DNA of 64,000 bases, taken from positions 70,462 to 134,461 of the forward strand of contig NZ_AOGY02000056.1 in the NCBI RefSeq assembly GCF_000332455.1. The letters run 5' to 3'. This DNA is from Leptospira vanthielii serovar Holland str. Waz Holland = ATCC 700522. Lineage in GTDB: Bacteria > Spirochaetota > Leptospiria > Leptospirales > Leptospiraceae. Below, piece after piece: positions 11,410 through 21,997 of this stretch. Under the pieces are notes generated by a model. That model saw only the letters and a list, made by a program, of their open reading frames with translations. It did no database searches and had not been told where the DNA came from. Within the stretch, counting starts at the first letter, position 1, and every line of letters starts with the position of its first letter. Made by a program: the position numbers and the translations under genes.

Positions 11410-12789
11410 ATGAAAAACCGCAGGCTTCTATTCCTCTCCTTATTTTTATCGGCTTTTGCCCCCTCCAACCTTTTGTCTCAAAATTTGAAAATGAAATCGG
11501 TTCGGATCTGGGAGAGCGAAAAATCCAATTTTGGCGGATTTGTCGATTTAGAAGTGGTGCAAGGCAAAATCATTTCCTTAAAAGAAGGAACACCGATTGT
11601 ACATCCAAAGTACTTATTGCCTGGATTTTGTGATGCTTCCGTCACTTTGGGATCCAATGCGCGCGGGGGTAAGACAAGTCGTGAGGAAATCCCCACTTAT
11701 CTTTCAGGGTATTTAGCGGCCGGATTTAGCCATATTGAGTCTGTGGGGGATCCGAATCTTGCGAACTTACAAAATGAAATCATCAAATCGAAATGGTTGT
11801 CCCCCATCCTCACCCAATCCCAAAAACCCGCTTTGTATGCGGAACTGGCTTCGGGCAAAGAGGCACTTTATGCCTCGGGACTTAGCCTCGCTCCTGACTC
11901 CAAACGAAACCGCCACCTTCCGATTTTCTTAAAAGAAGTGGAAAACCGGGGATTTTCTCAAACAGAACTTTTTGCCAAACGCAGAGAAGGAGAGGAGAAA
12001 GGATATCTTCCTGTGGCCTATACCTTTGCCGACAAAACCAGTTGGGAAGATGCTTTGGACACGGGTTTTCCTGTGATTTTCCATCCTATGCCCGAAGGAA
12101 CCAATCTCTACCGAGCCCAAAAAAGCGACTTTCGCTGGGCTCCTATGTTATCTATTTTGTATCTGCAGGACCTAAAGAGGAACCCAGAACTCTGGAAAGA
12201 AGAAATCCAAATCTGGTCCCGGCTCCATTTCGTCTTTGGCTCTCGTTGGAAGGATTCACTTTCTGTGGAATCGGAAGGAGAAGAGGATGGGAGTCTTTCC
12301 GGAGGCTCTTTTTCGCAGTACAAGTCCACCTTCCAATCGGAAGCCGAGGCTAGAAAAAACCTTCTTTTTGCCAGTGGGGCAGGACATTGGGGACTTTTTC
12401 CCGGGCAGGCAGCTATAGTCGAAGTGCGACTTTGGGAGGCTCTTTTGGCAAAACCAAGGGCAAGGAAGGCCGACTCTCCTTCTGGCAGAACGGGATTTTG
12501 GGCCTCGCTTTTTGGCTCCTTTTCCCCAGAGCTGCTTTCCACAAATGCAGACCCAGACACCTTACCCCAAATCCGCCGAGATATTATCCAAACTTTGACC
12601 CAAAGGACTTGTTCCTTTATTGGTGCCGACCATGAAGGAAAGATCCGAATCGGTGGCCCCGCCCATTTTTCCGTACATGACGAAAATCCTTTGAAACGTG
12701 CTTCCGGAATATTTCCAATTGAATCCATGGTATTAGGAGGAAAATTGGTTTATACCCCAAAACCCACCAAGGAAGGAACCGCAAAATGA
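11410..12789 (+). CDS. Exported degenerate amidohydrolase-like protein
   Basis: A 459-residue protein with a signal peptide (MKNRRLLFLSLFLSAFAPS, cleavage near LLSQ). The layout recalls amidohydrolases such as imidazolonepropionase-like enzymes: an N-terminal beta part, LLPGFCDASVTLG where active enzymes have PGFIDxHxH, then FPVIFHPMPEG, and a C-terminal GPAHFSVHDENPL resembling the usual ADFVVLDGNPL. The two metal-binding histidines of the HxH motif are absent, so it is probably not a conventional hydrolase. The assignment rests on these short similarities. It overlaps the following S1-domain gene by four bases (ATGA). Confidence 0.55.
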   Translation: MKNRRLLFLSLFLSAFAPSNLLSQNLKMKSVRIWESEKSNFGGFVDLEVVQGKIISLKEGTPIVHPKYLLPGFCDASVTLGSNARGGKTSREEIPTYLSGYLAAGFSHIESVGDPNLANLQNEIIKSKWLSPILTQSQKPALYAELASGKEALYASGLSLAPDSKRNRHLPIFLKEVENRGFSQTELFAKRREGEEKGYLPVAYTFADKTSWEDALDTGFPVIFHPMPEGTNLYRAQKSDFRWAPMLSILYLQDLKRNPELWKEEIQIWSRLHFVFGSRWKDSLSVESEGEEDGSLSGGSFSQYKSTFQSEAEARKNLLFASGAGHWGLFPGQAAIVEVRLWEALLAKPRARKADSPSGRTGFWASLFGSFSPELLSTNADPDTLPQIRRDIIQTLTQRTCSFIGADHEGKIRIGGPAHFSVHDENPLKRASGIFPIESMVLGGKLVYTPKPTKEGTAK

Positions 12790-13940
12790 AAGGCCCATCC
12801 TCAGAATTTGAACGTTTATTAGAAGAAAGTTTTAAAAAAAGACAATCCATCGAACCCGGCTCACGTCATGAAGCCAAAGTATCAGCTGTTAAGAATGATT
12901 ATGTATTCATTCGCACTGTAGAAAATAAAATCACAGGAAACATCTCTATTGAAGAATGGAGAGAAGAGGTAATGCCTAAGGTTGGTGATACTCTTGTTGT
13001 TTATTTTTTAAAGGAAAACTCGGGAGATTTTTATTTTACCACCTGTCTTTCTGGAGACAACCTAACAGAAGAACATATGGAGATGGCGGCACAGTATGAA
13101 ATCCCAGTGCTTGGCCAGATGCTCGTGGAAGCGAGTGGTGGTTGGGATGTTAAACTTGGCAGTTATGCAGCTTTTGTTCCCTTTAGTCAATTGGATGGTT
13201 CCTTAAAAGGAACAAACATCGCTGGGAAACGAATTAAATTTGTGATCTCGGAGATTGGCAAAAAACAAAACAAAATTGTTTTATCTCAGAAAAAAATTGC
13301 GGATAAAGAAAGAGAAACCAAAAAACAACTGTTACGTGAAGAACTGAAAGCCGGAATTTTTGTTTCCTGCACGGTCAAAAGCATTCATAAATTTGGTCTC
13401 ATTGTGGACATGGATGGATTTGATGCTTTGGTTCCGCAGTCGGAAGCTACTTACAAAAAAAATGCCGACCTCACAACAGAATTTCGAGTGGGAGAAACCC
13501 TTCGTGCTAAAATCCTCACTCTGGATTGGTCTACAAACAAAATATCTCTCAGTGTAAAAGACTTTTTGTCCGACCCATGGTCAGGAAAACTTCCTTTTAA
13601 AGAATCCGATATTGTCACGGGAACTTTAGAGTCGATCAAACCATTTGGCCTCTTTGTTCGGTTAGGCGATGATTTCTCTGGTCTTGTCCCGAATAAAGAA
13701 ACAGGAGTTCCATCACGGACTCCATTAAATACTGTATTCAATCCCGGTCAGAAGTTGGAAGTTTTTATCATGGAGATCAATCCAGAGAAAAGACAAATTG
13801 CTGTATCGATTTCCAAAGCAAACGAGGCGAAGGATCGAATGGAATACCAAGAGTATATGTCTAAGGAAGAAACTTCTGGAACGGTATCTAGTTTTGGGTT
13901 GGCCCTTCAAAAATCTTTGGAAAAAAAGAAAAAGAAGTAA
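12786..13940 (+). CDS. S1-domain RNA-binding protein (ribosomal protein S1-like)
   Basis: A 384-residue cytoplasmic protein with repeated S1/OB-fold modules. Two are clear: about 190-263 (GIFVSCTVKSIHKFGLIVDMDGFDALV and so on, then KISLSVKDF) and about 275-350 (VTGTLESIKPFGLFVRLG, then RQIAVSISKA). Two more degenerate ones are likely at about 25-90 and 110-180. The C-terminus ends in a lysine run. It probably binds mRNA, but it is shorter than the six-domain ribosomal S1 and is likely a paralogue. The start overlaps the stop of the previous gene. Confidence 0.8.
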   Translation: MKGPSSEFERLLEESFKKRQSIEPGSRHEAKVSAVKNDYVFIRTVENKITGNISIEEWREEVMPKVGDTLVVYFLKENSGDFYFTTCLSGDNLTEEHMEMAAQYEIPVLGQMLVEASGGWDVKLGSYAAFVPFSQLDGSLKGTNIAGKRIKFVISEIGKKQNKIVLSQKKIADKERETKKQLLREELKAGIFVSCTVKSIHKFGLIVDMDGFDALVPQSEATYKKNADLTTEFRVGETLRAKILTLDWSTNKISLSVKDFLSDPWSGKLPFKESDIVTGTLESIKPFGLFVRLGDDFSGLVPNKETGVPSRTPLNTVFNPGQKLEVFIMEINPEKRQIAVSISKANEAKDRMEYQEYMSKEETSGTVSSFGLALQKSLEKKKKK

Positions 13941-13948
13941 TTTGTCTT

Positions 13949-14416
13949 TTGGAGATTGCACTTTTCAGACCAGAAATCCCACCTAACACGGGAAATATTG
14001 CAAGGCTTTGTGTAAATGTCGGAGTTCCCCTTTCCATCGTGGGGGAGCCGTCCTTTGACCTGTCCGAAAAGGCAGTCCGGCGGGCCGGCCTGGATTATTG
14101 GAAGGATTTGGATCTCCGGAGGTTTGCCGATTATGAAGAATTTCGGTCAAAAAAAGAGGAAGAAGGGAGTCGGATTTTCCTTGTGTCCAAGTTTGGGACC
14201 AGAGTGTACTGGGATGTGGACTTTGAAAAGAATGATGTCTTTCTTTTTGGGCGGGAAACCTCAGGGCTTCCAGAAGAAATCCACAAGTCCTGCCCTCCAG
14301 AGCATATTATTTCCTTACCTATGGCAGCGGTGAGTCGTTCCATCAATCTTTCCAATGCTGTTGCCATTGTGCTTTATGAAGCACTGCGCCAAGAGAAAAC
14401 ACGGACTAATCCCTAA
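13949..14416 (+). CDS. trmL: tRNA (cytidine(34)-2'-O)-methyltransferase
   Basis: SPOUT-family enzyme that methylates the ribose of the wobble base in tRNA-Leu. The 155 residues contain the family signatures EIALFRPEIPPNTGNIARLC, FLFGRETSGLPEEI and SLPMAAVSRSINLSNAVAIVLYEA, which form the knotted AdoMet site. The start is TTG at 13949, nine bases after the preceding stop; no ATG would keep the conserved N-terminus. Length is normal. Confidence 0.92.
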   Translation: MEIALFRPEIPPNTGNIARLCVNVGVPLSIVGEPSFDLSEKAVRRAGLDYWKDLDLRRFADYEEFRSKKEEEGSRIFLVSKFGTRVYWDVDFEKNDVFLFGRETSGLPEEIHKSCPPEHIISLPMAAVSRSINLSNAVAIVLYEALRQEKTRTNP

Positions 14417-14449
14417 AGGATAAAACAATTTACAACTCTTCCGTTCCCC

Positions 14450-15133
14450 TTGAAATGGGAATATATGCCGTTCCCTCTCTCCAGAACTGAGTTAGAGAAA
14501 GAAGTGAAAACTTTGTTCTCCAATGGCCTCTCGGGGAATGTGAACGATTTTTACTCTTGGGTGTTTATGGAAACCCAACGAAAATTCAAGGACAATCCCA
14601 ATACCACTTTGGAAACAATCACCTCTCTCCTTGAAGACTTAATCAAAGACGAAATCATCACTACAAACCCTCTGGATCCGAGAGAATACTTACTTCCCGA
14701 TACTTCTCCTATCATTCGTAAGATGGGGACAACTGAACAATTTGTAATTCTTGGAGCTCTTCCCTACAACCCCATGCAGTATGTTAGGGCCAGGCTTGAT
14801 TATTTTCTGAAACGAAATGGGATTCAAGAAGAGTTGCGAATGGACCTTTGTATTGCCACGGTAGAAGCAGTGGAGAATGCAGCCAAGTATGGTGACGGTG
14901 GCGGTGTGGAAGTCATTTTCCAAATCGACAAACACAAAACCTTTAGCATAGAAATGATCAATACAGTAAAAGACTTTAATCTGGAAGATGATATTCAGAG
15001 AGGTAAGTTTTCTTCCACTGCAACACTCATGCGTGGTATGATGGTCATGCAAAAACTTTTCGATTCGGTAGATTTAGAGATCAGCGACAACCGAAAACAA
15101 GCTATACTGAAAGCAACTCGTAAACTAACATAG
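14450..15133 (+). CDS. RsbW-like HATPase regulatory protein
   Basis: A soluble protein of 227 residues (222 if ATG 14465 is used; 14450 is TTG). The C-terminal half is an anti-sigma-kinase-like ATPase: RMDLCIATVEAVENAAKYGDGG matches the N-box of HATPase_c_2 proteins, and KFSSTATLMRGMMVMQKLFD fits the lid. The first 90 residues are a helical region of unknown role. It is the second stand-alone HATPase protein within 4 kb. No sigma factor or anti-anti-sigma gene is adjacent, and uvrB follows by six bases. Confidence 0.65.
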   Translation: MKWEYMPFPLSRTELEKEVKTLFSNGLSGNVNDFYSWVFMETQRKFKDNPNTTLETITSLLEDLIKDEIITTNPLDPREYLLPDTSPIIRKMGTTEQFVILGALPYNPMQYVRARLDYFLKRNGIQEELRMDLCIATVEAVENAAKYGDGGGVEVIFQIDKHKTFSIEMINTVKDFNLEDDIQRGKFSSTATLMRGMMVMQKLFDSVDLEISDNRKQAILKATRKLT

Positions 15134-15139
15134 GTTCCT

Positions 15140-17134
15140 ATGGCAAATTTCAAAATGGTTTCTCCTTTTAAGGCTGCCGGAGACCAGGTCGAAGCAATTG
15201 AAAAAATTGCAAAGTCCTTCGGCGAGGGTAAAAATAAAATTACATTAGTTGGTGTGACGGGTTCAGGAAAAACCTTTACCATGGCCGAGGTCATTAAACG
15301 TGTCAAAAAACCAACGCTCATTTTATCACATAATAAAACACTCGCAGCACAGCTCTTTCGGGAGTTTAAAGATTTTTTCCCGGAAAATGCCGTAGAATAT
15401 TTTGTTTCGTATTACGACTACTACCAACCAGAAGCTTATGTACCTTCTTCCGATACGTTCATTGAAAAGGATATGTCAATGAATGAGGAGATCGATAAAC
15501 TTAGATTACGTGCCACATCTAGTTTGCTCGAACGGGATGATGTGATTATCGTAAGTTCTGTTTCCTGTATTTATGGTTTGGGTTCTCCCGAAGATTATAT
15601 GAATTCGGTTGTGATGTTACATGTCGGGGACAAAATCGACCGGGACCAAATCATCCGAAAGTTTCTCCATATCCAATACGCTCGTAATGACATTGATTTT
15701 AGCCGGGGAAATTTTCGTGTTCGTGGGGATACGATCGAGATTATGCCTTCTTACCAAGAGGAAGGAATTCGGATCGAACTTTTTGGAGATGAGATCGATG
15801 GACTCTCTAAAATTGATCCACTCACAGGAAAAGTAAAAACAAAGTTAGATCGAGTGGTTGTGTATCCTGCAAAACACTTCATCACCTCAGGACCTAAAAT
15901 CAAAGATGCCATCGAAAAAATTAAGAGTGAGATGGCCGAACAAAAGGAAAAATTCCTAAAACAAGGGAAACATTTAGAAGCAGAACGAATTGAATCCAGA
16001 ACCAATTATGATATGGAAATGCTAACGGAACTTGGGTATTGTAGTGGGATCGAAAACTATTCTCGCCACCTAACAGGAAGATCTGAGGGTGAAAGGCCTG
16101 CTTGTTTACTCGACTATTTTCCAAACATGGATTTTTTACTAATCATTGACGAATCCCATGTCACCCTTCCACAAATCGGTGGGATGTATGCAGGGGATAG
16201 ATCCAGAAAACTTACGTTAGTTGATTTTGGGTTTAGACTTCCGAGTGCTCTTGATAACAGGCCATTGAATTTTCAGGAATTTGAAACTTTAACTCCGATG
16301 ACTTTGTATGTTTCGGCAACACCTGACCAAAATGAAATTAACAAAAGTGAGGCGGTGATCGAACAAATCATTCGTCCTACGGGACTACTTGATCCAGTGG
16401 TCGAAGTTCGTCCTACCACAAGCCAAATCGAAGATTTGTTAAACGAAATCCGGCTGCGCATAGAACAAAAAGAACGAATTCTCATCACCACTCTGACAAA
16501 AAAGATGTCAGAAGATTTAACTGACTATTATAAAGAATTAGGTTTGAAAATAGCTTACCTGCATTCCGAAATTGATACCATTGAAAGAACAGAAATCATC
16601 AGAGACTTACGAAAGGGAGTTTATGATTGTATTGTAGGGATCAATTTGCTCAGAGAAGGACTTGATATTCCAGAGGTTTCTCTTGTTGCCATTTTAGATG
16701 CGGATAAAGAGGGTTTTCTTCGCAATTATAAATCTCTCGTCCAAACCATTGGTCGTGCGGCAAGGAATGTAAATGGCAAGGCCATTCTTTATGCAGACAG
16801 AATGACTGATTCGATTAAAAAAGCAATCAGCGAAACCGAACGCCGCCGTCTAATCCAAGAAGCCCACAACACAAAGATGGGAATCACTCCCCAAAGTATC
16901 ATCAAGGAAATTCATGATATTTTACCGCGAGAGATGGCGGAAGAAGATAGTAAGGAAGAAGCTCTCAGGGAAATGGAAAAAGAATTTACCTTGAAGAAAT
17001 ACAAAACCAAAGACAAGTTACGTGATGCATTAAAACGAGAAATGTTACGTTTCGCGTCCGACTTGGATTTTGAAAAAGCTGCCATGTTTCGTGATAAAAT
17101 GTTAGCACTCGGACCCGATAAAATAGAATCATAA
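15140..17134 (+). CDS. uvrB: UvrABC system protein B
   Basis: Damage-verifying helicase of nucleotide excision repair. The 664 residues contain Walker [11 protein letters not shown], the beta-hairpin [12 protein letters not shown], the DEAD-like [10 protein letters not shown], the motif VI region QTIGRAARN, and a C-terminal UVR domain (about 620-660, [19 protein letters not shown]) that contacts UvrC. It is full length. It is followed 13 bases later by lon. Confidence 0.97.
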   Translation: MANFKMVSPFKAAGDQVEAIEKIAKSFGEGKNKITLVGVTGSGKTFTMAEVIKRVKKPTLILSHNKTLAAQLFREFKDFFPENAVEYFVSYYDYYQPEAYVPSSDTFIEKDMSMNEEIDKLRLRATSSLLERDDVIIVSSVSCIYGLGSPEDYMNSVVMLHVGDKIDRDQIIRKFLHIQYARNDIDFSRGNFRVRGDTIEIMPSYQEEGIRIELFGDEIDGLSKIDPLTGKVKTKLDRVVVYPAKHFITSGPKIKDAIEKIKSEMAEQKEKFLKQGKHLEAERIESRTNYDMEMLTELGYCSGIENYSRHLTGRSEGERPACLLDYFPNMDFLLIIDESHVTLPQIGGMYAGDRSRKLTLVDFGFRLPSALDNRPLNFQEFETLTPMTLYVSATPDQNEINKSEAVIEQIIRPTGLLDPVVEVRPTTSQIEDLLNEIRLRIEQKERILITTLTKKMSEDLTDYYKELGLKIAYLHSEIDTIERTEIIRDLRKGVYDCIVGINLLREGLDIPEVSLVAILDADKEGFLRNYKSLVQTIGRAARNVNGKAILYADRMTDSIKKAISETERRRLIQEAHNTKMGITPQSIIKEIHDILPREMAEEDSKEEALREMEKEFTLKKYKTKDKLRDALKREMLRFASDLDFEKAAMFRDKMLALGPDKIES

Positions 17135-17147
17135 GGTAGGATACGGA

Positions 17148-19520
17148 TTGGAAACAAATGAATTTTGGGAAAACCCAACAAAATTGGCGAGATTGGAAGA
17201 TTCTCTCCCGAAACAAATTTTCCTTCTCCCGATTAAGGTAAGGCCGGTATTCCCAGGGATCATCACTCCCTTAATCGTACCCCCGGGTCGTTTCATCCAA
17301 TCGATTGAAGAGTCCTCAAAAGGTGCGGGGTTTTTGGGTCTGATTCTTTTAAAAGAAGATGAGTCAGACCTTCCTTCTGAAGACAATATATTTCAGATCG
17401 GAGTGGTGGCTCGTATCTTAAAAAGAATCAATTTACCCGATGGTGGGATGAATATTTTAGTAAACACCATCCAAAGATTCAAAATTCATTCCATTCACAC
17501 AAAAGAGCCAGTTCTTGTTGCTAATGTAAGATACCCAGAAGAAGAACTAGGTACAAGTAAAAATAATATTAAGGCTCTTATGAGAACCTTACTTATTTTA
17601 ACTAAGGAACTGGCACAAAACAATCCTCTGTTCACAGAAGATATGAAACTTACGATGATGAATGTAAACGAACCAGCAAAAATGGCCGATTTTGTTTGTT
17701 CCATTCTGAACCTTGAAAAAGAGGAATACCAATCTGTCATTGAAGCCGTACAAATCAATGACCGCTTAGAAAAGGTATTATTGTTTCTTAAAAAAGAAAT
17801 CGAGTTAGTGGTTCTTCAAAAAAAGATCCAAGAACAAATTAATGATAAAATAGATAACCAACAACGTCAGTTTTTCCTTCGTGAACAATTGAAGGCCATC
17901 CAGCAAGAGTTAGGTGCTGGTGAAGACAAAACAGAACTCAAATACGAAAAACTTTTGGAACGATTGAAAGCAGTTCCTGTTAGTGATGAAATTATTGCGG
18001 AAGTAGAAAGGGAAATTGATAAATTCAAAAACTCAGATCCAATTTCTAGCGATTATAATGTCATCAGAAATTATTTAGATTTGGTCGATGCCCTGCCCTG
18101 GGAGAAACCGGCAGAAAAAGATGTGAATTTAATTCATGCCAAAAAAATTCTGAATCGCGACCATCATAAACTAGAAGATGTGAAGGAACGAATTTTAGAG
18201 TTTTTAGCTGTTCATAAATTGAATCCGAAAAGTAAAGGGTCTATCCTTTGTTTGGTGGGCCCACCGGGTGTGGGTAAAACATCCATCGCCAAGTCTGTGG
18301 CAGAAGCGCTGGGTCGAAAGTTCTACAGGTTCTCTGTGGGTGGGGTGAGGGATGAAGCAGAAATCAAAGGCCATAGAAGAACGTATATTGGAGCCATGCC
18401 TGGAAAACTCATCAGTGCTTTGAAGATCACTAAAGAACGGGACACAGTAATTCTTTTAGATGAAATAGATAAGATGTCCCAAGGTTACCAAGGTGACCCG
18501 CAAGCGGCACTCCTCGAAGTTCTAGATCCAGAACAGAATTCAAATTTTAGAGATCACTATTTAGACTTACCTTTTGATTTGTCTGATGTTTTGTTTATTG
18601 CTACTGCTAACACTTTTGAACCAATCCCTCGAGTTTTACTCGATCGTATGGAAGTGATCCAACTTTCTGGATACATCACAGAAGAAAAAGTGCAGATCTT
18701 CCAAAAGTACCTTTGGAAAAAGATTTTTGAAAAAAATGGATTAAATCCGGATTCCTTTTCTATGAAAAAAGAAACGGTAACAATTCTCATCAATTCATAT
18801 TCAAGAGAGTCGGGCTTACGCGGCCTTGAAAAAACATTCGATAAATTAGTCCGAAAAATTGCCTTAAAACAAGTGTTAAAGGAAAAGTATTCTAAAGAAA
18901 TCCGAGAAAAGGATTTGGTGGAATACTTAGGTTCTCCTCCGTTTGTCGATGATCGAATGACTATTCCTAAAGTTCCAGGAACTGCACTTGGCCTTGCTTG
19001 GACCAATGCAGGAGGATCTACCCTTCTTATCGAAGCAGTCCTCATTCCAGGAAAAGGTGGGCTCACTCTTACGGGACAAATGGGAAAAATGATGGAAGAG
19101 TCCGCAAACATTGCCCTCTCTTTTGTTAAAAACTATATTAACAACGATGTTTTGTTTGAAAAAAAAGCCATCCACTTACATGTTCCCGATGGTGCCACTC
19201 CCAAGGATGGTCCAAGTGCGGGAATTACAATGGCTACAGCTATTTTGTCTCTTGTAACCAATCAAGTGATAGCTCCAGGGTTTGGTATGACCGGTGAACT
19301 TACGTTAACTGGTGAAGTCCTTGCCATTGGGGGACTCAGGGAAAAAATCGTAGCCGCAAAACGAGTAGGAGTGAAAAAAATCATTTTCCCTAAAGACAAT
19401 GAAAAGGCATTCCAAGAAATCCCCGACTACGTAAAACGTGGTGTCACTTTTTATCCAGTCACTCGTTTTGAAGAAGTGGAAAAACTCGTTTTCCCTAAAT
19501 CCAAAGGTAAAAAGAAATGA
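17148..19520 (+). CDS. lon: ATP-dependent protease La
   Basis: Cytoplasmic AAA+ serine protease that degrades misfolded and regulatory proteins. The 790 residues show an N-terminal substrate domain (from [12 protein letters not shown]), Walker [10 protein letters not shown], Walker [11 protein letters not shown], and the protease domain with DGPSAGITM (catalytic Ser) and the Lys dyad region [16 protein letters not shown]. The start is TTG 17148, with AAGGTAGG seven bases upstream (17133-17140), a strong site. The last four bases overlap the next gene. Confidence 0.96.
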   Translation: METNEFWENPTKLARLEDSLPKQIFLLPIKVRPVFPGIITPLIVPPGRFIQSIEESSKGAGFLGLILLKEDESDLPSEDNIFQIGVVARILKRINLPDGGMNILVNTIQRFKIHSIHTKEPVLVANVRYPEEELGTSKNNIKALMRTLLILTKELAQNNPLFTEDMKLTMMNVNEPAKMADFVCSILNLEKEEYQSVIEAVQINDRLEKVLLFLKKEIELVVLQKKIQEQINDKIDNQQRQFFLREQLKAIQQELGAGEDKTELKYEKLLERLKAVPVSDEIIAEVEREIDKFKNSDPISSDYNVIRNYLDLVDALPWEKPAEKDVNLIHAKKILNRDHHKLEDVKERILEFLAVHKLNPKSKGSILCLVGPPGVGKTSIAKSVAEALGRKFYRFSVGGVRDEAEIKGHRRTYIGAMPGKLISALKITKERDTVILLDEIDKMSQGYQGDPQAALLEVLDPEQNSNFRDHYLDLPFDLSDVLFIATANTFEPIPRVLLDRMEVIQLSGYITEEKVQIFQKYLWKKIFEKNGLNPDSFSMKKETVTILINSYSRESGLRGLEKTFDKLVRKIALKQVLKEKYSKEIREKDLVEYLGSPPFVDDRMTIPKVPGTALGLAWTNAGGSTLLIEAVLIPGKGGLTLTGQMGKMMEESANIALSFVKNYINNDVLFEKKAIHLHVPDGATPKDGPSAGITMATAILSLVTNQVIAPGFGMTGELTLTGEVLAIGGLREKIVAAKRVGVKKIIFPKDNEKAFQEIPDYVKRGVTFYPVTRFEEVEKLVFPKSKGKKK

Positions 19521-21997
19521 ATCAGCAAACCAATTCCTTTTTCCTCATCTTAGAAGTGTTGTATGGCCACCTAACGGATCTTCTTCGTTTTTTCTGGATT
19601 CGGCGTGTTCAACTTTTCACACTGGGTTCTATCCTTGGAATCTTTTTGTCTTTTTTCTTTTTGGGTGGAGCATATGTGGTTTGGTCGGGTGAAGAAGCTC
19701 GTGTCCATAAATCACTAGAAAAATACCGATCAGAAGTCTCAAATTTTTATGACAGTTTTCAACCAAAGTCAGTAAAAATTTTAGATCGCAGTGGAAAAGT
19801 GATGGGTGAGTTCTATCGCAGAAACTTTCGGCCCATCCGTACAGATAATTTGGCAAAACACAATGTCATCGTTTGGGCGGTGTTATCTTCCGAAGATAGA
19901 GAATTTTTTTCCCATTCCGGATTGAATTACACTGCCATTGGTCGAGCAGTAGTAACAAATTTAATACAATTTCGTTTGTCTCAAGGTGGGTCTACCATCT
20001 CACAGCAGTTAGCGAAACTCACTTTAAACTTAGGAAAACGTAATTTATTCAATAAACTAACGGAACTCTATTGTACTTTTTATATAGAAAGCCAATACTC
20101 GAAAGAAGAAATTTTGGCTATGTATCTAAACCAAATTTTTCTCGGTGAAGGGAATACGGGTGTAGAAGAGGCCGCAAGATATTATTTTCGTAAACCCGCA
20201 TCAGAGCTTAGTCCAGAGGAGGCAGCCCTTCTTGTAGGAATCATTCCGGCACCCAGTGTATATAATCCAGTTCGCAATTTAGGAATTTCTCTTTCTAGGC
20301 AAAAACGCGTGTTATATGATATGGCAAGAAACCCGGAACTGCATCCTTCAAAGAAAGAAATTCCGCATAAGTTTTCAGATTCGATCGAACTGAACTTAAA
20401 AAAATTCCGAACTATTTATAAGATAAAAGAAACAAAAGATGAAGAAGGAAACCCAAAATACTCTAGCGAAATTGGAAAATATGGGGCAGATAAGGATTTC
20501 CGAGTCAATTTAGCTCCTGATTTTAATTCGGAAATTCGAAGATTCATTTTGGAACGATTTTCTAATGAAGATTTAGAAGAAAGGGGTTTACTCGTTTACA
20601 CTACTTTGGATTTGGAAAAACAAAGACTCGCCGAAGAGGCGTTACGTGTTGGTGTGGATTCTGTTCGAGCCGATCTAACAAAACAAGAAGCTGAATACCA
20701 AAACAAAGGTAAGGCGGATTTGGCAGAAGTTACTCGGGCTATTTTGCCACAGCTTAGTGGTTCTATGATTTCTTTAGATCCCGAAACGGGGGATATCGAA
20801 GCTATGGTGGGTGGATACAAAATATCCAATGTATTTCGGTTCAATCGTGCAGAGGATGCCAGGCGCCAACCAGGATCGACGATCAAAGCTCTTGTTTATG
20901 CTCTTGCATTTGAAAAGCGGATCGTAAACCCATCATCCAAAATCAAAGACGAAAAATTAGACATCTCTGGTTATTCACCCAAAAACTGGTATAAGGGTTA
21001 TAAGGGTGACATCACAGTTCGGCAAGGTCTTGCCCAGTCAGTGAATACTGTCTCTGTAAAGTTATTACATGAAATTGGAATTTCCTACTTTATCCAAAAA
21101 TTAAGTGCCATCCTTTCCATTCCCGAAGAAGAAGCAGAGATTCGGTTCCAAAGAAATTTATCTTTAGCACTTGGGTCAGGAGAATTAAGCCCGATGGAAC
21201 TTTCTGTCATTTATGCCACCCTTATGAATGGGGGAAGGCGAGTGACACCAAGAAAGATTATAAAAATTACTGATTTGGATGGGAATGAATTTTATAACAC
21301 AGTCGCCAATGAGGCCGCCGAACAAATATTAGATCCCGTTGCCTGTGCTATGGCCATCAATACCTTACAGTCTGTTCTTACCGAAGAAGGAACCATGACT
21401 CTAAAGAAGAAGGAAGGGGAACCATTTTTGTATGCTGGAAAAACAGGAACCGTACAATCTCCTAAACTAAAATCTTCAAAGTGGAAAGGTCTTAAAGGTG
21501 TTCGTGACGTTTGGTTTGCGGGACTCACGCCAAGAAACGTAACGGTTGTTTGGGTGGGGCATGACGAGGGAGCACCTTTCCCTGGTTCGGGATCTGGCGT
21601 ATCTGGTGGGATTTGGTACAGATACACACAAAATGTAAAATCAAAACTAGGGATGGGGAATCAGTTGATTTCTAATTTTGTGGGAGATTTTGTAAAGGTG
21701 GATGTTTGCGCTGATGATGGAACCATTATTGAAACTACACCAGATTATTTCTGTAAGGTGCCACTTTACGCTCAGTATTATTATATTGGTGACTTACCAC
21801 CCAAACGTGCAGGTTTTGTAAAACAAGAACCCGCCATCCAAAATACAATGCCAAGACCAGAACTCATCGATGATTCCGAAATTTCAACTTATGATGCACA
21901 AGGTAGTCGGATCCAACCAACAGCAGTAGACTCTGTGGAATTGGAACCACCCCTTATAGAAAATCGGCGAGCGCGTTATAACGAAGAAACTCCTTAG
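19517..21997 (+). CDS. Penicillin-binding protein 1A (bifunctional transglycosylase/transpeptidase)
   Basis: A class A PBP of 826 residues that polymerises and cross-links peptidoglycan. One membrane anchor (about 32-62) is followed by the GT51 domain with [12 protein letters not shown] (catalytic Glu) and [11 protein letters not shown]. The transpeptidase domain has [13 protein letters not shown] (S-x-x-K), SVNT (S-x-N) and AGKTGTVQ (K-T-G). All catalytic motifs are present. The start overlaps lon by four bases, and the 3' end overlaps the convergent lipoprotein gene by 44 bases. Confidence 0.93.
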   Translation: MNQQTNSFFLILEVLYGHLTDLLRFFWIRRVQLFTLGSILGIFLSFFFLGGAYVVWSGEEARVHKSLEKYRSEVSNFYDSFQPKSVKILDRSGKVMGEFYRRNFRPIRTDNLAKHNVIVWAVLSSEDREFFSHSGLNYTAIGRAVVTNLIQFRLSQGGSTISQQLAKLTLNLGKRNLFNKLTELYCTFYIESQYSKEEILAMYLNQIFLGEGNTGVEEAARYYFRKPASELSPEEAALLVGIIPAPSVYNPVRNLGISLSRQKRVLYDMARNPELHPSKKEIPHKFSDSIELNLKKFRTIYKIKETKDEEGNPKYSSEIGKYGADKDFRVNLAPDFNSEIRRFILERFSNEDLEERGLLVYTTLDLEKQRLAEEALRVGVDSVRADLTKQEAEYQNKGKADLAEVTRAILPQLSGSMISLDPETGDIEAMVGGYKISNVFRFNRAEDARRQPGSTIKALVYALAFEKRIVNPSSKIKDEKLDISGYSPKNWYKGYKGDITVRQGLAQSVNTVSVKLLHEIGISYFIQKLSAILSIPEEEAEIRFQRNLSLALGSGELSPMELSVIYATLMNGGRRVTPRKIIKITDLDGNEFYNTVANEAAEQILDPVACAMAINTLQSVLTEEGTMTLKKKEGEPFLYAGKTGTVQSPKLKSSKWKGLKGVRDVWFAGLTPRNVTVVWVGHDEGAPFPGSGSGVSGGIWYRYTQNVKSKLGMGNQLISNFVGDFVKVDVCADDGTIIETTPDYFCKVPLYAQYYYIGDLPPKRAGFVKQEPAIQNTMPRPELIDDSEISTYDAQGSRIQPTAVDSVELEPPLIENRRARYNEETP

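Noticed and set aside
12108..12728. 206-codon open frame on the minus strand
   Set aside because: It lies inside the 11410-12789 gene, has no ribosome-binding site and low-complexity composition typical of an antisense shadow.
18557..19111. 184-codon open frame opposite lon
   Set aside because: Fully inside the conserved lon protease region; composition is a shadow of lon codons.
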